A DNA stretch of 64,000 nucleotides. It comes from Zarea fungicola (Eukaryota; Ascomycota; Sordariomycetes; Hypocreales; Cordycipitaceae). The position numbers were made by a program, and so were the translations under genes. Positions within the stretch are counted from its first letter, which is position 1. Every line of letters starts with the position of its first letter. The stretch covers positions 1 to 64,000 of the forward strand of contig FWCC01000001.1 in the NCBI GenBank assembly GCA_900169235.1. Direction: 5' to 3'. This document shows positions 33,845 to 46,144 of the stretch, piece after piece. The notes beneath the pieces were generated by a model, which saw only the letters and a list, made by a program, of their open reading frames with translations, had not been told where the DNA came from and searched no databases.

Positions 33845-35456
33845 CTACGCGGTATTCTTTCGTCGACCAACGACAATGTTCAGGTCGCTCTGGGAAAACA
33901 TGCCGGCATTAAACGACTTCCAAGGGTGCGTGGGATCGGCAAGAGTAAACTCAAAACGTCGAAATAGCTGCTCGATTGGTTAGTACAGGCCTCGCCCGCG
34001 GGAAAGGGCATCTTCAAACTTGCCTCGACAAATACCATGTTCAACTCCAGCTGGGCAATATTCTTGCCCAGACACTCGAACCGACTACCACCAGCAAACG
34101 CCATCATGACAGTCTGATCCATGGTTTTGGTTCTGCCCGACCCAAGCCAACGCTCGGGCCGGAACAAATCGGCATCCTGGCCAAAGATTTCCTTGTTGCG
34201 CATGATGCTCCAAGGGGACCAAGCCACATTGGTGCCGGCAGGGACATGAACACCGCAAATCACGTCGTCCTTGGGGCACACTTTGGGGTACAGAGCTGCC
34301 GCTGGCGGGAACGTGCGGAGGCCCTCTAGAATGACTGCCTGCAGGTATTCAAGGGACTGCGCTTCCGCATTGGTGACTGGGGACGATATGCGACCGTCCT
34401 TTTGCGCAGCATCGATTTCTGCTTGCAAGCGTGGATAGGCGGTGGGTGATGTGATGGTATGAAGAAGGGTCGCTTGGATGGCCGTCGCAGTAGTCTCTGA
34501 GCCGGCAATGATTTGGACGAGTGCCTCCGCCTCTGCGCCTTTTTGCGTGAAGCCGTGTCGGACAAATGAGCCCAGCATGTCCTGCTTGACGACAGGATTT
34601 TCGCCAAACCGCTCTGCGACCACCGTTTCGGCCGTGCGAACAACATCGCCGATACCCGCCATGCTCTTTATGCTGGGCGCTATCCACTTGATGTAGGGCG
34701 ACTGGATGATGCTGATGACGCCGGGGATGAGTGCCGTGGCGACGAGCAGGTAGACGGTCTGGCCAGTGGATTCAATGTAGCGAAACTTGTCGGCGTCGCT
34801 CTCGACAAAGCCGAACGGGGTGCCAAAGGCGAGGGTAGAGATGGTGTCGAGGGCAAAGTAAGTGACCTTTTGCGCCATGTCGATGACGCGAGAGCCGCCG
34901 CCGCCTTCGGTGACGTGTTTATCGAGGAGTCGAATCAGACCCTGGACCTGTTGCTGCACAATCTCGTGGAGGTTGTCGACTTCTTTGCCGCTGTAGCCCG
35001 GTTGCAGCTTGGCGCGAATGGCATTGTGCAGGCCGTCGTCGAGGGTGGAAAAGGAGCTGTCAAAGTAGGGGTCGATGCGCATGCCGCGGTACCACCAGGA
35101 TCGCGTCCAAGGTGATCGGGCGCCCCATATACGGCGTATCTCCGAGGGGTCACCGCAGACGATCCAATCGGGGGCGATTCGTGCAACTGGGCCTAGCTCG
35201 GTCAAGGTTGTCTGTCAGCAAGAGGAGGTCGGAGGAAAGGGTTGACCTGACTCATGGGATGCTGTGTACCATGCTTTTGTACCAGGTCATGTAGTGTGAG
35301 ATGTATGCGCCCGGTGAGCTGGCTATACACCATCCACAGATTGGTCCATGCAGCAAGCGGCGGCCCGGGTATGTGTCGAAGGCGTTGGAGGGAAGAAAGC
35401 TGCGAGGTAAACCAGGCAGTGAGGGCAAGGGCCACGGCGGCCAAGATCCAAGCCAT
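33845..35456 (-). CDS. Cytochrome P450, pisatin-demethylase-like
   Basis: 492-aa membrane-bound P450, exons 35456-35270, 35192-34024 and 33967-33845. Signal-anchor helix (ILAAVALALTAWFTSQL), then RHIPGPPLAAWTNLW. I-helix IIAGSETTATAI, K-helix EGLR, and heme loop FAGGSRFECLGKNIAQLELN with the extra-residue spacing normal in the pisatin demethylase-type group. The second intron uses a GC donor (GAG|GCAAGT) with a CAG acceptor; only this junction gives the family sequence FVELFRRFEFTL and keeps frame to a stop at 33845. Such P450s often hydroxylate or demethylate plant defence compounds or fungal metabolites (family knowledge). Neighbour of the sugar-type transporter on the same strand. Confidence 0.93.
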
Positions 35457-37449
35457 TTCAGGACGGCGAGACGTGACAGCACTGCTTCTGCTGCACTAGA
35501 TGACGCCCAGGAGAGCAAGATGAGAAAGGCAAGGACAGGTAGCCCGTCAAAGGAATAAATCCAGAACGAAGGCGGTTTCAATCCATGATCTACGGACGGG
35601 AGGGTGGGGGGAACGGGAAGCTCGGGCAAAGCCGTTGGTTGGCTGGCGCCTGGCAGGGCTTAGTAAGTGGGGGAAGTGATTGGTTCGCCTAGCCAACTGT
35701 GGCTGGCCTCGTGGCAGTCATGGCGCAGCTACTTCTATTCAGCATCGACCTACCCTATGCCCACTGGCCATTCTGGACCAGGAACAGTACTCGCACTACA
35801 GTAATAAGTAGGACTATAAGACTACTCGCATCAATTCTGACGACAGTGTTTTCGCCAGTATTTTCCTGGCTGGTGCAACGGAAGCGGGGTTGGTATGCAA
35901 TGGTGCGGTAGGAAAGCTGGCAACTTACATGGAGACTGGCCGAACAGCATCAAACTGAAGAATATGTCAAGCAGACCTCCTGCAAGAGAGTTATTAGAAA
36001 TTTGGCAAACTACTGGGATAAAAAATCTCCAACAATGCTAATAGCTAATAGAATATTTTATTGGAGGCTGGGGCCCATTTAGTCATAGCCTAACAAGACA
36101 GCCTTGAGGCAGCCTTTTCAGAGTCGCAATGTCAGCAGGGTTTTGCTCCAACATGACAATATTAGTCATACACTGGCTATTGGTGCTCTTGGTGCCGTGA
36201 ACAGTCAAAGACCATGAAGTTAGTCCGGCTGCTCTCGCAAGCCAACTATAGTCGGCTGGTTGATTCTGGCGTAGTCCTGGGCTTGTCTCAAAGGTTAACC
36301 GACTCATGCCCATGTGGAATTAATAGAGGCATGCTTTTCTTTTAGAATACGAGCAACCTCTTTTCATGACCAGCCTCGCCTCTTAAAGTCGTCACGGTTC
36401 GATACGTTGCCGTGGGTAATAACCGTTTTAGAGGAGTGCAACGTTTGTAACTCGACTTTCCCTTTTTGGACATGATTTTAGAGTGTTTGTTCGATTCAGC
36501 CGAAATTTTCGATTTCTTCATTTAATTCGGCAATTTGCTCGGTAATTTGTTCGGTACCTCGTTCAATGTGATTTGATTCAAGCGCTGCCCTGGAGGTGGC
36601 CGTTGACATTTCGGCCACCACGAATTGGCTCACCAAACGGAAATGCGACAAGCCATTTTACAACGAGTTGACAGAAAAATCGACTCTACTTACCAGTAGT
36701 AGCCAAGTGGCTGCCGCCTAGCGGGTAACCAATGACCAAGTGGGAGTATGCCGGCTAGTGACCCGCCATGACAGCGTAAGCCTGAACCTCTGCCAGAGAT
36801 GTCACGGAGGCGTAATATTACAAATAAGCTAGTTAATTGCCGCGGCCAAGCATACACTCACTCTACTCTTTACGCCAATTCATGTTGGATTGTACTGTAG
36901 TAACGGCAGGCAAGCGCAATGTGGCTCGTCTCCGGCAAGCATACGCCATGCCGCCACCGAGTTCCTTAGTTCACATAAGTACGTATCCATCCCACGTTTC
37001 TTGACTCAAGTCGAGTCATGCTTAGGCCCGATGATGCGGGGGAATGTGCGGGGGACACAAAAACTCCGGGTCTAGAGTAGTGCTACCAACAGACAATTGC
37101 TCATGGAAAGCGAATGTTTCCGTATGTTCTCGAGATTCGGTAAATTCGGTAAATTTCTACCCCATACGACAGTGATGATGTTCTGCGCAGTTCCACATTG
37201 TGGAAGCATAGGGCCGTGGCTGTGCCGGATACCGCTCGTCAAGGTCCGCCCTCGCTTACCGGCGCGGCGACCATCAACTACAATGCCCATCATCAGTGGG
37301 CGCACATGTGGACACTTCGAATTCGGTATTGTATGACTTATACGCTCCTGACGAAATCATCCATAAAAGGATGGTGATCCCTCTCTTCCTCTTGCAGCAC
37401 TTCACTGCATACTCGGCACCCAATTCCATTTCCTCCAAAGAAAGAAAAG
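35457..37449. other. Gene-poor interval, 2 kb
   Basis: No gene supported. AT-rich around 35990-36060. Around 36490-36570 there are repeated TTCGGYAATTT-like words, and 37130-37160 has a doubled GGTAAATT word. A 76-codon frame at 36083-36313 (-) has no domain. The last 100 bp are the promoter of the esterase. Confidence 0.5.
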
Positions 37450-38472
37450 ATGCAATTGATAAACCGTATTCTCATTTCTCTCGCTGCCAGCGCCCTTGGA
37501 GCCACGGCCCAGAGCGGCTGCGGCCAGGCTCTTCCCAGCGGACAAGCACCTGGACAGGTGACTAATGTGACCATCCAAACCACCATTAGCCGATGGGCTC
37601 TCTTTTCCATTCCGCCTAACTATAACATCAACACAAAGACTCAGGCCATTATATCATTCCACGGTGCCACCAAGGATGCAACTGAGCAGCTTGGCCTTGA
37701 CGGGTTGACCGACACTAGCGTCAATACCGACAAGATTATTGTATATCCCAATTCCATTGGCGTAAGTTTAGCCATTGTAACTGTCATGATAATAGAGGCC
37801 TTTTTTAAACCAATGAGGGCTGACACGAAAATGAACCTCTAGGAACACTGGGAAGGATCACCCAGAGCCGACGCCGACGACATCGGCTTCACTAACAGCA
37901 TCATCGATTACTTGGAGCAGAACTACTGCATCGACACCAGCCGCATCTATGCCACTGGCAAGTCCCAGGGTGGCGGATTCGTCGGTGTCCTTGCCTGTGA
38001 CAACAACCTCTCCAAGCGCATCGCCGCCTTTGCGCCCGTGTCCGGCGCTTTCTACGTCGACACCTTCACGACCTGCCCACCCGACACGGTCAAGATTATC
38101 TGCACCCCGGGCCGCCCCAAGATTCCGTTCCTCGAGTTCCACGGTGGCAATGACACCACCATCGCGTATGAGGGCGACGATGACCACAACGGCTCTTGCC
38201 TGCCATCGATCCCGCACTACATCCATGACTGGGCCAAGAGAAACGGGCTGACCACCAAGAACGTGACGACGGTTGTGACCTCGGACACAGTACTGTACAC
38301 GTACGGCACTGGTGCGGACACTGGACTCGTCCAGCATGTCTTTGACTCGAGCATTGGTCATGACTGGCCGAGTATAACGTCGAATGACGACAACGACCGC
38401 AAGCACCACCAGCCCGCCACCTTCAATGCCACGCCCATGATTCTCAACTTTTTCTCCAAATGGAGCTTGTAA
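37450..38472 (+). CDS. Secreted CE1-type esterase (feruloyl esterase/PHB-depolymerase-like)
   Basis: 313-aa secreted alpha/beta hydrolase of the CE1 (feruloyl/acetylxylan esterase, LpqC) type. Exons 37450-37761 and 37843-38472. Signal peptide: MQLINRILISLAASALGATAQ, cleaved near the AQ-S site. Mature part begins with a Cys-rich SGCGQALPSG. The nucleophile elbow is GKSQGGGF (Ser), with FLEFHGGNDTTI near the acid residue and SIGHDWPS for the His. Seven cysteines in the mature chain could pair. There are N-glycosylation sites (NVT, NDT). It would cleave esters of plant cell-wall xylan or of polyesters (family knowledge). The substrate is not determined. Confidence 0.93.
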
Positions 38473-38719
38473 GGTCATTATTTTCGTATCCCTAGAGTAC
38501 GATGAATATATCCGGCATGAGCGACTCAGTAGTTACTACTACATGTAGATTCACTCTTGGGATATTCTGGTGACTTGTAAATAGCTTAAAGAGCAGCTTT
38601 CGGTCCAGAGTGTTGGAAAGAATAAATATATACTTTATGGAACATGAAACCCAGCGCAAAATGACTGCGACTGAAGCTGAGAAAGAAATTCATTTTTGCG
38701 AGCTGGAGATTCAACTCAA

Positions 38720-40564
38720 TTACAAAACATATCGGAAGCTTCTATTCTTCCAATCAGTCTCATCCAAGTTGGCAAGATCCACATCGTCTTCCAGATTAAC
38801 CCGCCGGGCTGCCTCAGGGTCTATATGTTGACCTTGACTTTCGTCACGTCGTTTATTTACCAACATCAAGTATACCCGCATTCCGATTGGCATTGCAAGG
38901 CAGATTGCAAAACAAGACAGAATTGCGGCCCATGCAGTCTGAATAAGTGTAAGCGTTGTGAGATTTTAGGCGGGGGACTAATTTACGACTTACTTTGTAG
39001 CCTGGAGCTTCAGTGCTTATGAAAAACTGTGGCCCAACAAAATTGCCAACACAGTAACCCACAAACATCATGGCAAGGGTGACGGACTTTTTCGTGAAAC
39101 CAGCAGTATTGCTAGCGCAGAATGAGAGTAGTAGCGGCAACAACGGTGCCAGCATTGTAGAGAGCCATAACCCTGCCAATCGGGACCATTTGTCATGTGC
39201 TGGAAGCAGTTTTAGCATGAGAGCACCAGTAAGTGTAGGTACAAACACCATTGATAGGGTAATGAGTCGCGATTTTCGTATAAAAGTCGTCGCTAGTGCA
39301 GCTGTGACGACTGCAAAAAATTGAAAACCGAAACCGGGCATATTCATAAGAATTGTACGGGGGACAGAGAACCCGAAGCCATTGATGATAATTGTTTGGA
39401 ACTGCAGTAAAATAAGTTAACCGATGCTCAACAAGAACAAGGTATCCGCCGCAGGGGAAGCTTACACTCGATATGCCACCATTTGGGACACTGCTAACAA
39501 ACATGAAGCACATGATCCACCACGTCTTCACGTCCTTGAGAGCCTCAATAATTTGATCCCTGTCCAGCTTTTTGGTTTGTGTGGTGTGCGAAAACTTTTT
39601 AGGTCTGAGAGATGCAAACTCTCGCTGCGACGGCGTCAGAAACCTCGCCGTCGAGGGAGAATCAGGCAGCAAGAAGAATAGTATAATGCCCCAAGCAGTG
39701 GTCACCAGTCCAAGGATGAGGAAAAGTATCTGGCGCTTAGTGTTAGGAGAATATATAGAAGCATGTCTTACGCTTGCATCGGACCTACCTTCCACTTTGC
39801 GATAGATCCAGTGTAGAAGACAATACCGTAGGCAATCAGTGAACCGAGAATCCCGCCAATTGCGTTTCCCGAAAACCAAATTGAGTGCCGCAAAGAGTGC
39901 TCCTTTGGTGTGTACCATGTGGAAGTGATCAATGAAAATCCAGGACTGATGGCGCTTTCAAACACGCCCAACAATGTTCGAAGAACCATGAGACCAGCAT
40001 AACCACCGGCAACGCAATGGAGAGTCAGACAGACACCCCATAAAACTCTGGCAAAAACGTTAGCATCTCAAACCGTCTTTGGAACATGTATTGAACGCAC
40101 ACCATAACACTGAGATATTTGCCAAGTGGAAACTTGACGAATCCCAAGCTCATAGGGTATGAAGCTGCTAAATAACCAATGTAAAACATGCCCGACGACC
40201 AGCTGTACTGTTGGCCAACCAGATGCTTCGAGGGTCAGTGGATTGATCTAGTGACTCTTGTGACGATGTTACCTACTAGGTCTTTACGGAGGCCGAGGAT
40301 TGCGCCGTTTGCAAGACTAGTTTTGTCTATATACTGGAGAATGTATGACACAAACATGATTGGCATGAGGCTGATCTGTATATTAATGACAAAATCCGAA
40401 GTAGCTGACTAACAAACTTACTTCAGATCGATTTTCCAAACGAGCTGCTTTTCCTCTTCCACGCTAAGACTTTGAACAGTTCCCTCTTCACGCGATTGAT
40501 ATTGGAGGCCATCTTTCTCCAACTGCGTTGCCTCGTCGGCCTCAAAATACTTCTCTTCAGTCAT
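38720..40564 (-). CDS. DAL5-type MFS permease (anion:cation symporter)
   Basis: Allantoate/nicotinate-type permease split by several introns (from MTEEKYFEADE at 40564 to FRYVL at 38720). Recognisable parts: hydrophilic N-terminus with EEEKQLVWKIDLK before helix 1; GLMVLRTLLGVFESAISPGF and STWYTPKEHSLRHSIWFSGN in helices 4-5, the family hallmark; FFLLPDSPSTARFLTPSQRE; KDVKTWWIMCFMF; FTKKSVTLAMMFVGYCVGNFVG; and the C-terminal NKRRDESQG. I read no stop inside the exons. Substrates of the family include allantoate, ureidosuccinate, nicotinate, biotin precursors and dipeptides. It is tail-to-tail with the CE1 esterase. Exon borders in the middle are approximate. Confidence 0.88.
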
Positions 40565-41219
40565 TGTTGAATGGGATATCGTCCCGCCAGAGGAATCCAC
40601 AACTTTTCAATTGATAGTTATGTATCGTGGTGGAATCTGGGGTATGCGGGGTACAGTACTGATCTGGGGTAAGAAGATGAGATGGCGATCATGGTTATGT
40701 TATATAGAGTATGGGTGCAGACAGTACATCAGGCATTACTCGGTTATCAATGTGTTATCAGAGTCATTCTCAACCATGTGTGTGTGGGTCACTCAGTACC
40801 GGCGTCGGCCGGCCGAGCCGACCTTGGTACGTGTTCTAGACTCCATCAAGGAAAGCCATCCGCTAGCTCTATCCCTATGTGGTCGGCTGCCAACGGTTAA
40901 AGCCCATTAAGATCCCGCGTTGTTGACAATATTAGCGTGCAACCTGAAGTGGCGTAGTAATTTAATGCGGAGAATAGTGAAGTCCTGTAGGCATCGGCAG
41001 GCGGACGCGGATGTTGGTTTGCGCCTTTGCGAGACACCACTAGTTATGGGACTGATTCTCCCCCAGCTTGAGAATTTAGAGCTACTTGGCGGGTCAACGG
41101 ATCCTTGGATTATTAGATAAATGCCAAACCGCTGCCAAGAGACACATGGCAGCTCCATCTGTGCCTCCTTTCATCCGTTGCTAAACAAAATAATATCTGG
41201 CTGTGGCTGAGAAGGCGAT
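40565..41219. promoter_or_regulatory. Divergent intergenic region
   Basis: About 650 bp between the permease (-) and the M20 peptidase (+) start codons. No gene, no repeat. An open frame at 40611-40910 has no recognisable content. Confidence 0.45.
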
Positions 41220-42919
41220 ATGCATACCTCGATTTTATTATTGGCTGGCTTTTATCTCAGTCAACCCCAGCTGACGTTATCTCAACAGATTCCGCTTTCA
41301 CAGAAGCAGGTAGAGGAGTTTGCCATCCCTCATGACGCCTGTCCGCTAGCGGAGAGAGTGGTGATGAAGGACGGATTAATCTCTTCCGCCGATATTTTGA
41401 CAAGTTCCATCTTTCGCCAGACTCAAATTGAACGCTTAGGCCAGGCTGTTCGTATCCCCACCGTTTCCATTGAAGCTGAAGATGACCCTTGGTCTGATTT
41501 CTTTGACCCATTCCTCGACCTGCATCGAGCTTTTGAGCGACTATTTCCCCTCATGTAGTAAAGCCCATAGGTGCAATATTTTACACAGAAATGCTAACAA
41601 AGGTTCAAAGTCACTCTTCCTCGAAACTCGAAAAGGTCAACAGGTTAGGTCTAGTTTACACGCTCCAAGGAACAAACGCCAGGCTTAACCCAATACTGCT
41701 CACAGCTCACCAAGATGTGGTCCCCGCTGGCGATTCTCGTGAATGGATCTATCCGCCATTCTCTGGACATTTCGATGGCCAATGGCTGTGGGGCAGGGGT
41801 TCTGTCGACTGCAAGAATGTTGTCATTGGTCTCCTTTCTGCAGTCGAGTTGCTGCTAGCTCAGAGTTGGACACCGACTCGCACCATCGTTGTTGCCTTTG
41901 GCTACGACGAGGAGTCTGGTGGCCGGAAAGGGGCCGCGCAAATATCCCGGCATCTGGAGAAACGGTATGGAACCGACAGCTTTGAGTATCTGCTCGATGA
42001 AGGTGGAATGGGTCTGAAAACACTTGGTGAGACGGTCTACGCACTCCCCGCGGTTGGCGAGAAGGGAATGATGAGTGTAAACCTGGCGCTCAGTAGCAGT
42101 GGTGGCCATTCTTCAGTTCCACCCCAACATACAGGCATTGGAATCATGGCAGAGATGATCTACCACTTGGAGCGCCGTCAGCTATTCACCCCACGTCTAG
42201 ATCGCAATCATCCATCACGACAGGTACTGCAATGCCAGGCTCAACACTCTCCCGATTTCGTGGAGCCGTGGCTGTGGTCGGCACTTCAATCAGACGACTT
42301 CGAGGTTACTGCAGAAAGATTGGCTCAATCGAGGGGTGATGCCGTGCGATTTACATATCAGACATCGCAGGCTACTGATATCATTCATGGTGGTATTAAA
42401 GTTAATACGCTACCTGAAAATGTTGAGGCGACTATAAATTACCGCGTTGCCATTCACGAGCATCTCCACGATATCAAGACTCGTGTCATGGGGATTGTGG
42501 CGCCTATTGCGGACAAGTACAATATCACACTCTCTGCCTTTGGCGAAGAGATTGCGAGTAATGGCCCGAGAACCAATCTTCTGAATATCACAGTGTTCGG
42601 CGCAAGCATTGAGCCAGCCCCTCTAAGCCCCTCCAACAGTTTAACAACTCCTGTCTGGGCTAGATTTTCTGGAATTGTGCGCACCGTTTTCGAGTCAGCA
42701 CCCAGTTTACGAGGCAAGCAAGTCGTTGTAGCGGGAGACTTGATGACAGCCAATACTGATACAAGATATTACTGGAATCTAACGAAGAACATATATCGAT
42801 TCAGTCCAAGACGAGAGAACCATGCCCTTAATCTGCATGGGGCAAATGAAAGAATTGATATTGATGTGCATTTGGAGTCCATGGCACTCTACTACGGTAT
42901 GAATGTCTTATATTATTGA
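41220..42919 (+). CDS. Secreted/vacuolar M20 metallo-carboxypeptidase (CPS1-like)
   Basis: 547-aa M20 family zinc carboxypeptidase, close to Gly-X carboxypeptidase CPS1. Exons 41220-41554 and 41611-42919; the acceptor chosen gives FPLIHSSSKLEKV, which matches family patterns. Hydrophobic N-terminus (residues 2-21) looks like a signal peptide, not a long anchor. Metal-ligand blocks: LLTAHQDVVP (His/Asp), WGRGSVDCKN (Asp), GYDEESGG (catalytic Glu and ligand), and RENHALNLHGANERI at the end (His). VPPQHTGIGIMAEM is the dimerisation/lid part. It releases C-terminal amino acids from peptides in the vacuole or outside the cell. Divergent from the DAL5-type permease, which by family could take up small peptides (inference). 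Confidence 0.93.
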
Positions 42920-43475
42920 AAAGTTACGTCTCTGATTGACATGAGCAGATCTCATTCGAGGGTTTGATACGTGGCAGGACAAGTCTACACTCTGATATCT
43001 CAGGCGACGCAGTTAGCTGTGCCCTAGTTCTCGTCGGCTGCATAACCCATGACCCGCAAGAGTTGTTAAATGCAGCTGCAGATAGTAATACACATTGTTG
43101 GAATTTTACGAGTAATCAAAATTGATATTTTGCAAGATCTTTCTAGCGATCGAATATAGGTATCCTTGAAAACGGCTGGATTCCGCAACATTTGGGCTTC
43201 AACTCAATTGCGCGAAGAAGATAATCAAAGCTCTGCTCAGCCGATAAACTGACCAGCTTGATCTGTCTCCAAAATTAGATAATGATTTAGCATGTTGACT
43301 GTCTCTTATGAAACGCATGCATGGCCCTAGGTTTCCTCACAAACTCTTTTATTTGACCATTGAAAAAGCTCATTACCAGATATCTAGTTAAATAGAAGGT
43401 GGTAGGTTATAAAACACAAATTGTAGGCCCTGGACGACGAACCTAGGACAAGAGCATGCCTTTCTCAACCTTATC
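42920..43475. other. Intergenic between convergent genes
   Basis: About 550 bp between two stop codons. It holds both 3' ends. No gene seen. Confidence 0.5.
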
Positions 43476-45366
43476 CTACTGCATGCTACGGGGCTTTCTC
43501 ACTGTGCATGAATTTGTTTTCCTAGCCTGTACTGCTGCAAAGGCACTTTGCCAAACCTCACAAAGCTGCTTGCTAATTTCCATATCGTTGATCAAAGAAA
43601 AGCCATTATCCGTAACATTTAGCACGTTTCCAGGCTGCTCAGAGTTTGGGTTTGACACGACCGCCCATTCGACCGTACTTGTTTTGTTTCTCAGTTTATT
43701 AGGATCGCCGGTTATAGCATGACTGGTAAGGTATGAGTCGTACGCGGAATACAATGGAATAGGCGAGGGGTATATCTGCGGCTCGTAAAAAACAGCTGCA
43801 ATATCAGAGCCGTGTGTCGCATTCCCGACTGAGTACTGCGCGAGATGCACTTTGCCCGCGTAAGCCTCAACCAGATATCGGGCGTTGCACTTGATGAGCA
43901 GATCAGCAACAATAGTAGATGTAAACTGTTCTTTTGTGATCTGCGGCGGTGCGGGATGATAGGCGTCGATGATCCGGGAAACGATATCCGAGCTGTTTGG
44001 TGGAAAGACGGCGGAAATCACCGTGGTTAAGAAGTCGTTTGGCAAAGGATTAGGCACAAAAATTGCACCTTCATTTGCCGTGTGTGTGACCACTATAGAC
44101 TTCAACGCTTTCCAGTAGTTTCCTAAATATTGTTAAAAACAGTGCCAGTATCCTTTGGCAGCCTTATCAAAAGTTCCGTACCTGAAGAAAACTGCAGCGC
44201 AGGTGGGCCTTGAATAAGTCTTCCATCAGGGACTGGGGCCTAGATAATATCATTGAGATCATTATTCACTTTTGCCAAGTAAGTAGCATTGAGTGATCGG
44301 AGACATGCTAATCCCTTGTCCTTGCAGCCAACTACAGAAGTCAATTCTTGGTATTCATCTTCAGCGCTGCCAGAGCCGTCAAATCTTGGTTCAAAGCCGG
44401 GGCTAAGAGAAATAGCACGGTGGAAGAGAGGGTCCAAATTTCCACCTTCCAAGACAAGATGGTGTAGGATTGAACCCGCCCCAGCTGACTCGCCCCAAGC
44501 AGAGACGTTATCTTTGTCTCCATCTACAAGATGGATGTAGTCTTGAACCCACTGGAAAGCCGCTCGCTGGTCATATAGTCCAATGTTCGGCGTGCCGTGC
44601 TTTTCGACAGTTGTTCCCGCTAAGAAGCCAAAGACGCCAAGCTTTTGTCATCGGTCTGTCAGCAAAATTCGCCAAGAATCTGCACATGAGGAACGCTTAC
44701 TCTGTAGTTGGGGATTACTACAATAGCCTCATGCTGAGCTTCTCGAATAATGGCTTTGCCATCGTAGAGTCCAAATGAGACTGCTTGGTCTTTTGAGCCA
44801 AGAACGTACCTGGAACACTTATTAGTATCAAGATGATGTATTTCCTGTATATACTTACGCTCCGCCATATATCCAGACAATAACTGGTAGTTTTGCAGCC
44901 GTTTGCATACGAATGACTTTGCCGGGCACGTACAAGTCAAGAAAGAGACAATCTGATAAATATATTCTCAGCGTTATTTCACATTGTGTTGTGTGTATTT
45001 AGAACCCTTACCCTCGGCCTGAGTGGTCTGCAGCGTCAGATTTGTACCGTCTGCACCGGGTGCAACCTGGTCAGAGGAACCCTCTAGGCCGGGAAGAGGC
45101 CGTCCCTGGAAGCACTGTGGGCCATAGGACCCATCTTGTAGATCATCAACGACAGCGGGAGGACTTGGCTTCGCAAATCGAAGATTTCCTACAGGAGGTG
45201 CTGCAAATCTAATGTTGCGGAAGGTATACACGTCTGTGGTGTTGTCATAGATGGCCTTCCAGCGTCCGTACGGGAGTGTAATAACTGGAGGCTGGTCTGG
45301 AGCTTGAAGGCAAGCGACAAAGGTCAACCCCAGTGCAACACCGGAAAGAAGCGTATGAATCCGCAT
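43476..45366 (-). CDS. Secreted type-B carboxylesterase/lipase
   Basis: Carboxylesterase type-B (cholinesterase-like) enzyme split by several introns. Signal peptide: MRIHTLLSGVALGLTFVACLQ. Then TLPYGRWKAIYD, TFRNIRFAAPPVGNLRFAKP (first signature), a CLFLDLYVPGK block, PVIVWIYGGA (oxyanion hole), VVIPNYR, GLYDQRAAFQWVQDYI and the nucleophile elbow SAWGESAGAGS. The region near THGSDIAAVFY would give the catalytic His. Many N-glycosylation sites (NTT, NLT, NAT, NSS, NKT, NVT). It hydrolyses carboxylic esters outside the cell. C-terminal exon starts after an intron near 44110-44180. Convergent with the peptidase gene. Confidence 0.92.
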
Positions 45367-46144
45367 TGTAACGAAACTGATTGAAGATGGTGCGAATGTT
45401 TGGTGACCTTGCCAAGCAGCTAAGAACTATTTCTGTCTGAGTGAACGTGGGGGTATTCCTTCTTTTATTTATATGTCAGCTCTGTAAAAGAGCTTCAATC
45501 CCGAGATTGGAGTTACCCCAGACTTGTACCCCAGACTCATGACTCAAAATCCGATTCCTGCTCTATTCTCTAGCGCGCTGCCCAATGGTATCAGGTTTGT
45601 TGATAATACGCCAGGATTAGCTCTAGCTGGGTCTGGATAAGATAGGCGTGAATGAAGTGGCTACCAGTATGTTTGTTTCTCGGTATCGGCCATCAGACCC
45701 GAACTGGCTAAGAACCAAATACTGAAACGCGTCATTGTCGGTGTCGGTCGCCGTGGCCGAAGTTCGCCAGTGGGTCAACGAATTTGGTGGCGACTAGATT
45801 TGGCTGTCGGCGTCTGTTGTCCGGTCTAATGGCTTTTGAGAAATTTGCTAAAATTCGGTTAAAATACTCACAAGTATCTGGCCGTAAAATTAAGTGTGGA
45901 GGCTGTTTACGGATAAGGCTTGCTGTTTCTGGCACGTAAAACTACGGACTGCTCTGGGCTCGGCAACTGCTTATTTCGGGCTGGTCAAGTTCTCCAAGAA
46001 ACCAGATAGGCGCATCGTCAATTTAACTTCTTTTTCTTTTGGCTGTATTCTATCTCGGACTAGCCATCAACGCGCCCAGTTGACTTATCTCAACAGTACG
46101 CACGTTGCACCCCAAGCCGGTGTGCTCACTTGTCGCCAATGGCT
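45367..46144. promoter_or_regulatory. Divergent intergenic region
   Basis: About 780 bp between the esterase (-) and the MFS gene (+). It holds both promoters. No supported gene; the 67- and 84-codon frames lack any domain. Confidence 0.45.

Noticed and set aside
36083..36313. 76-codon minus-strand frame in the gene-poor interval
   Set aside because: No recognisable domain, no promoter or splice support; could be chance or a TE fragment.
37858..38478. 206-codon minus-strand frame
   Set aside because: Antisense to exon 2 of the CE1 esterase, which has signal peptide, catalytic motif and intron; the shadow has none.
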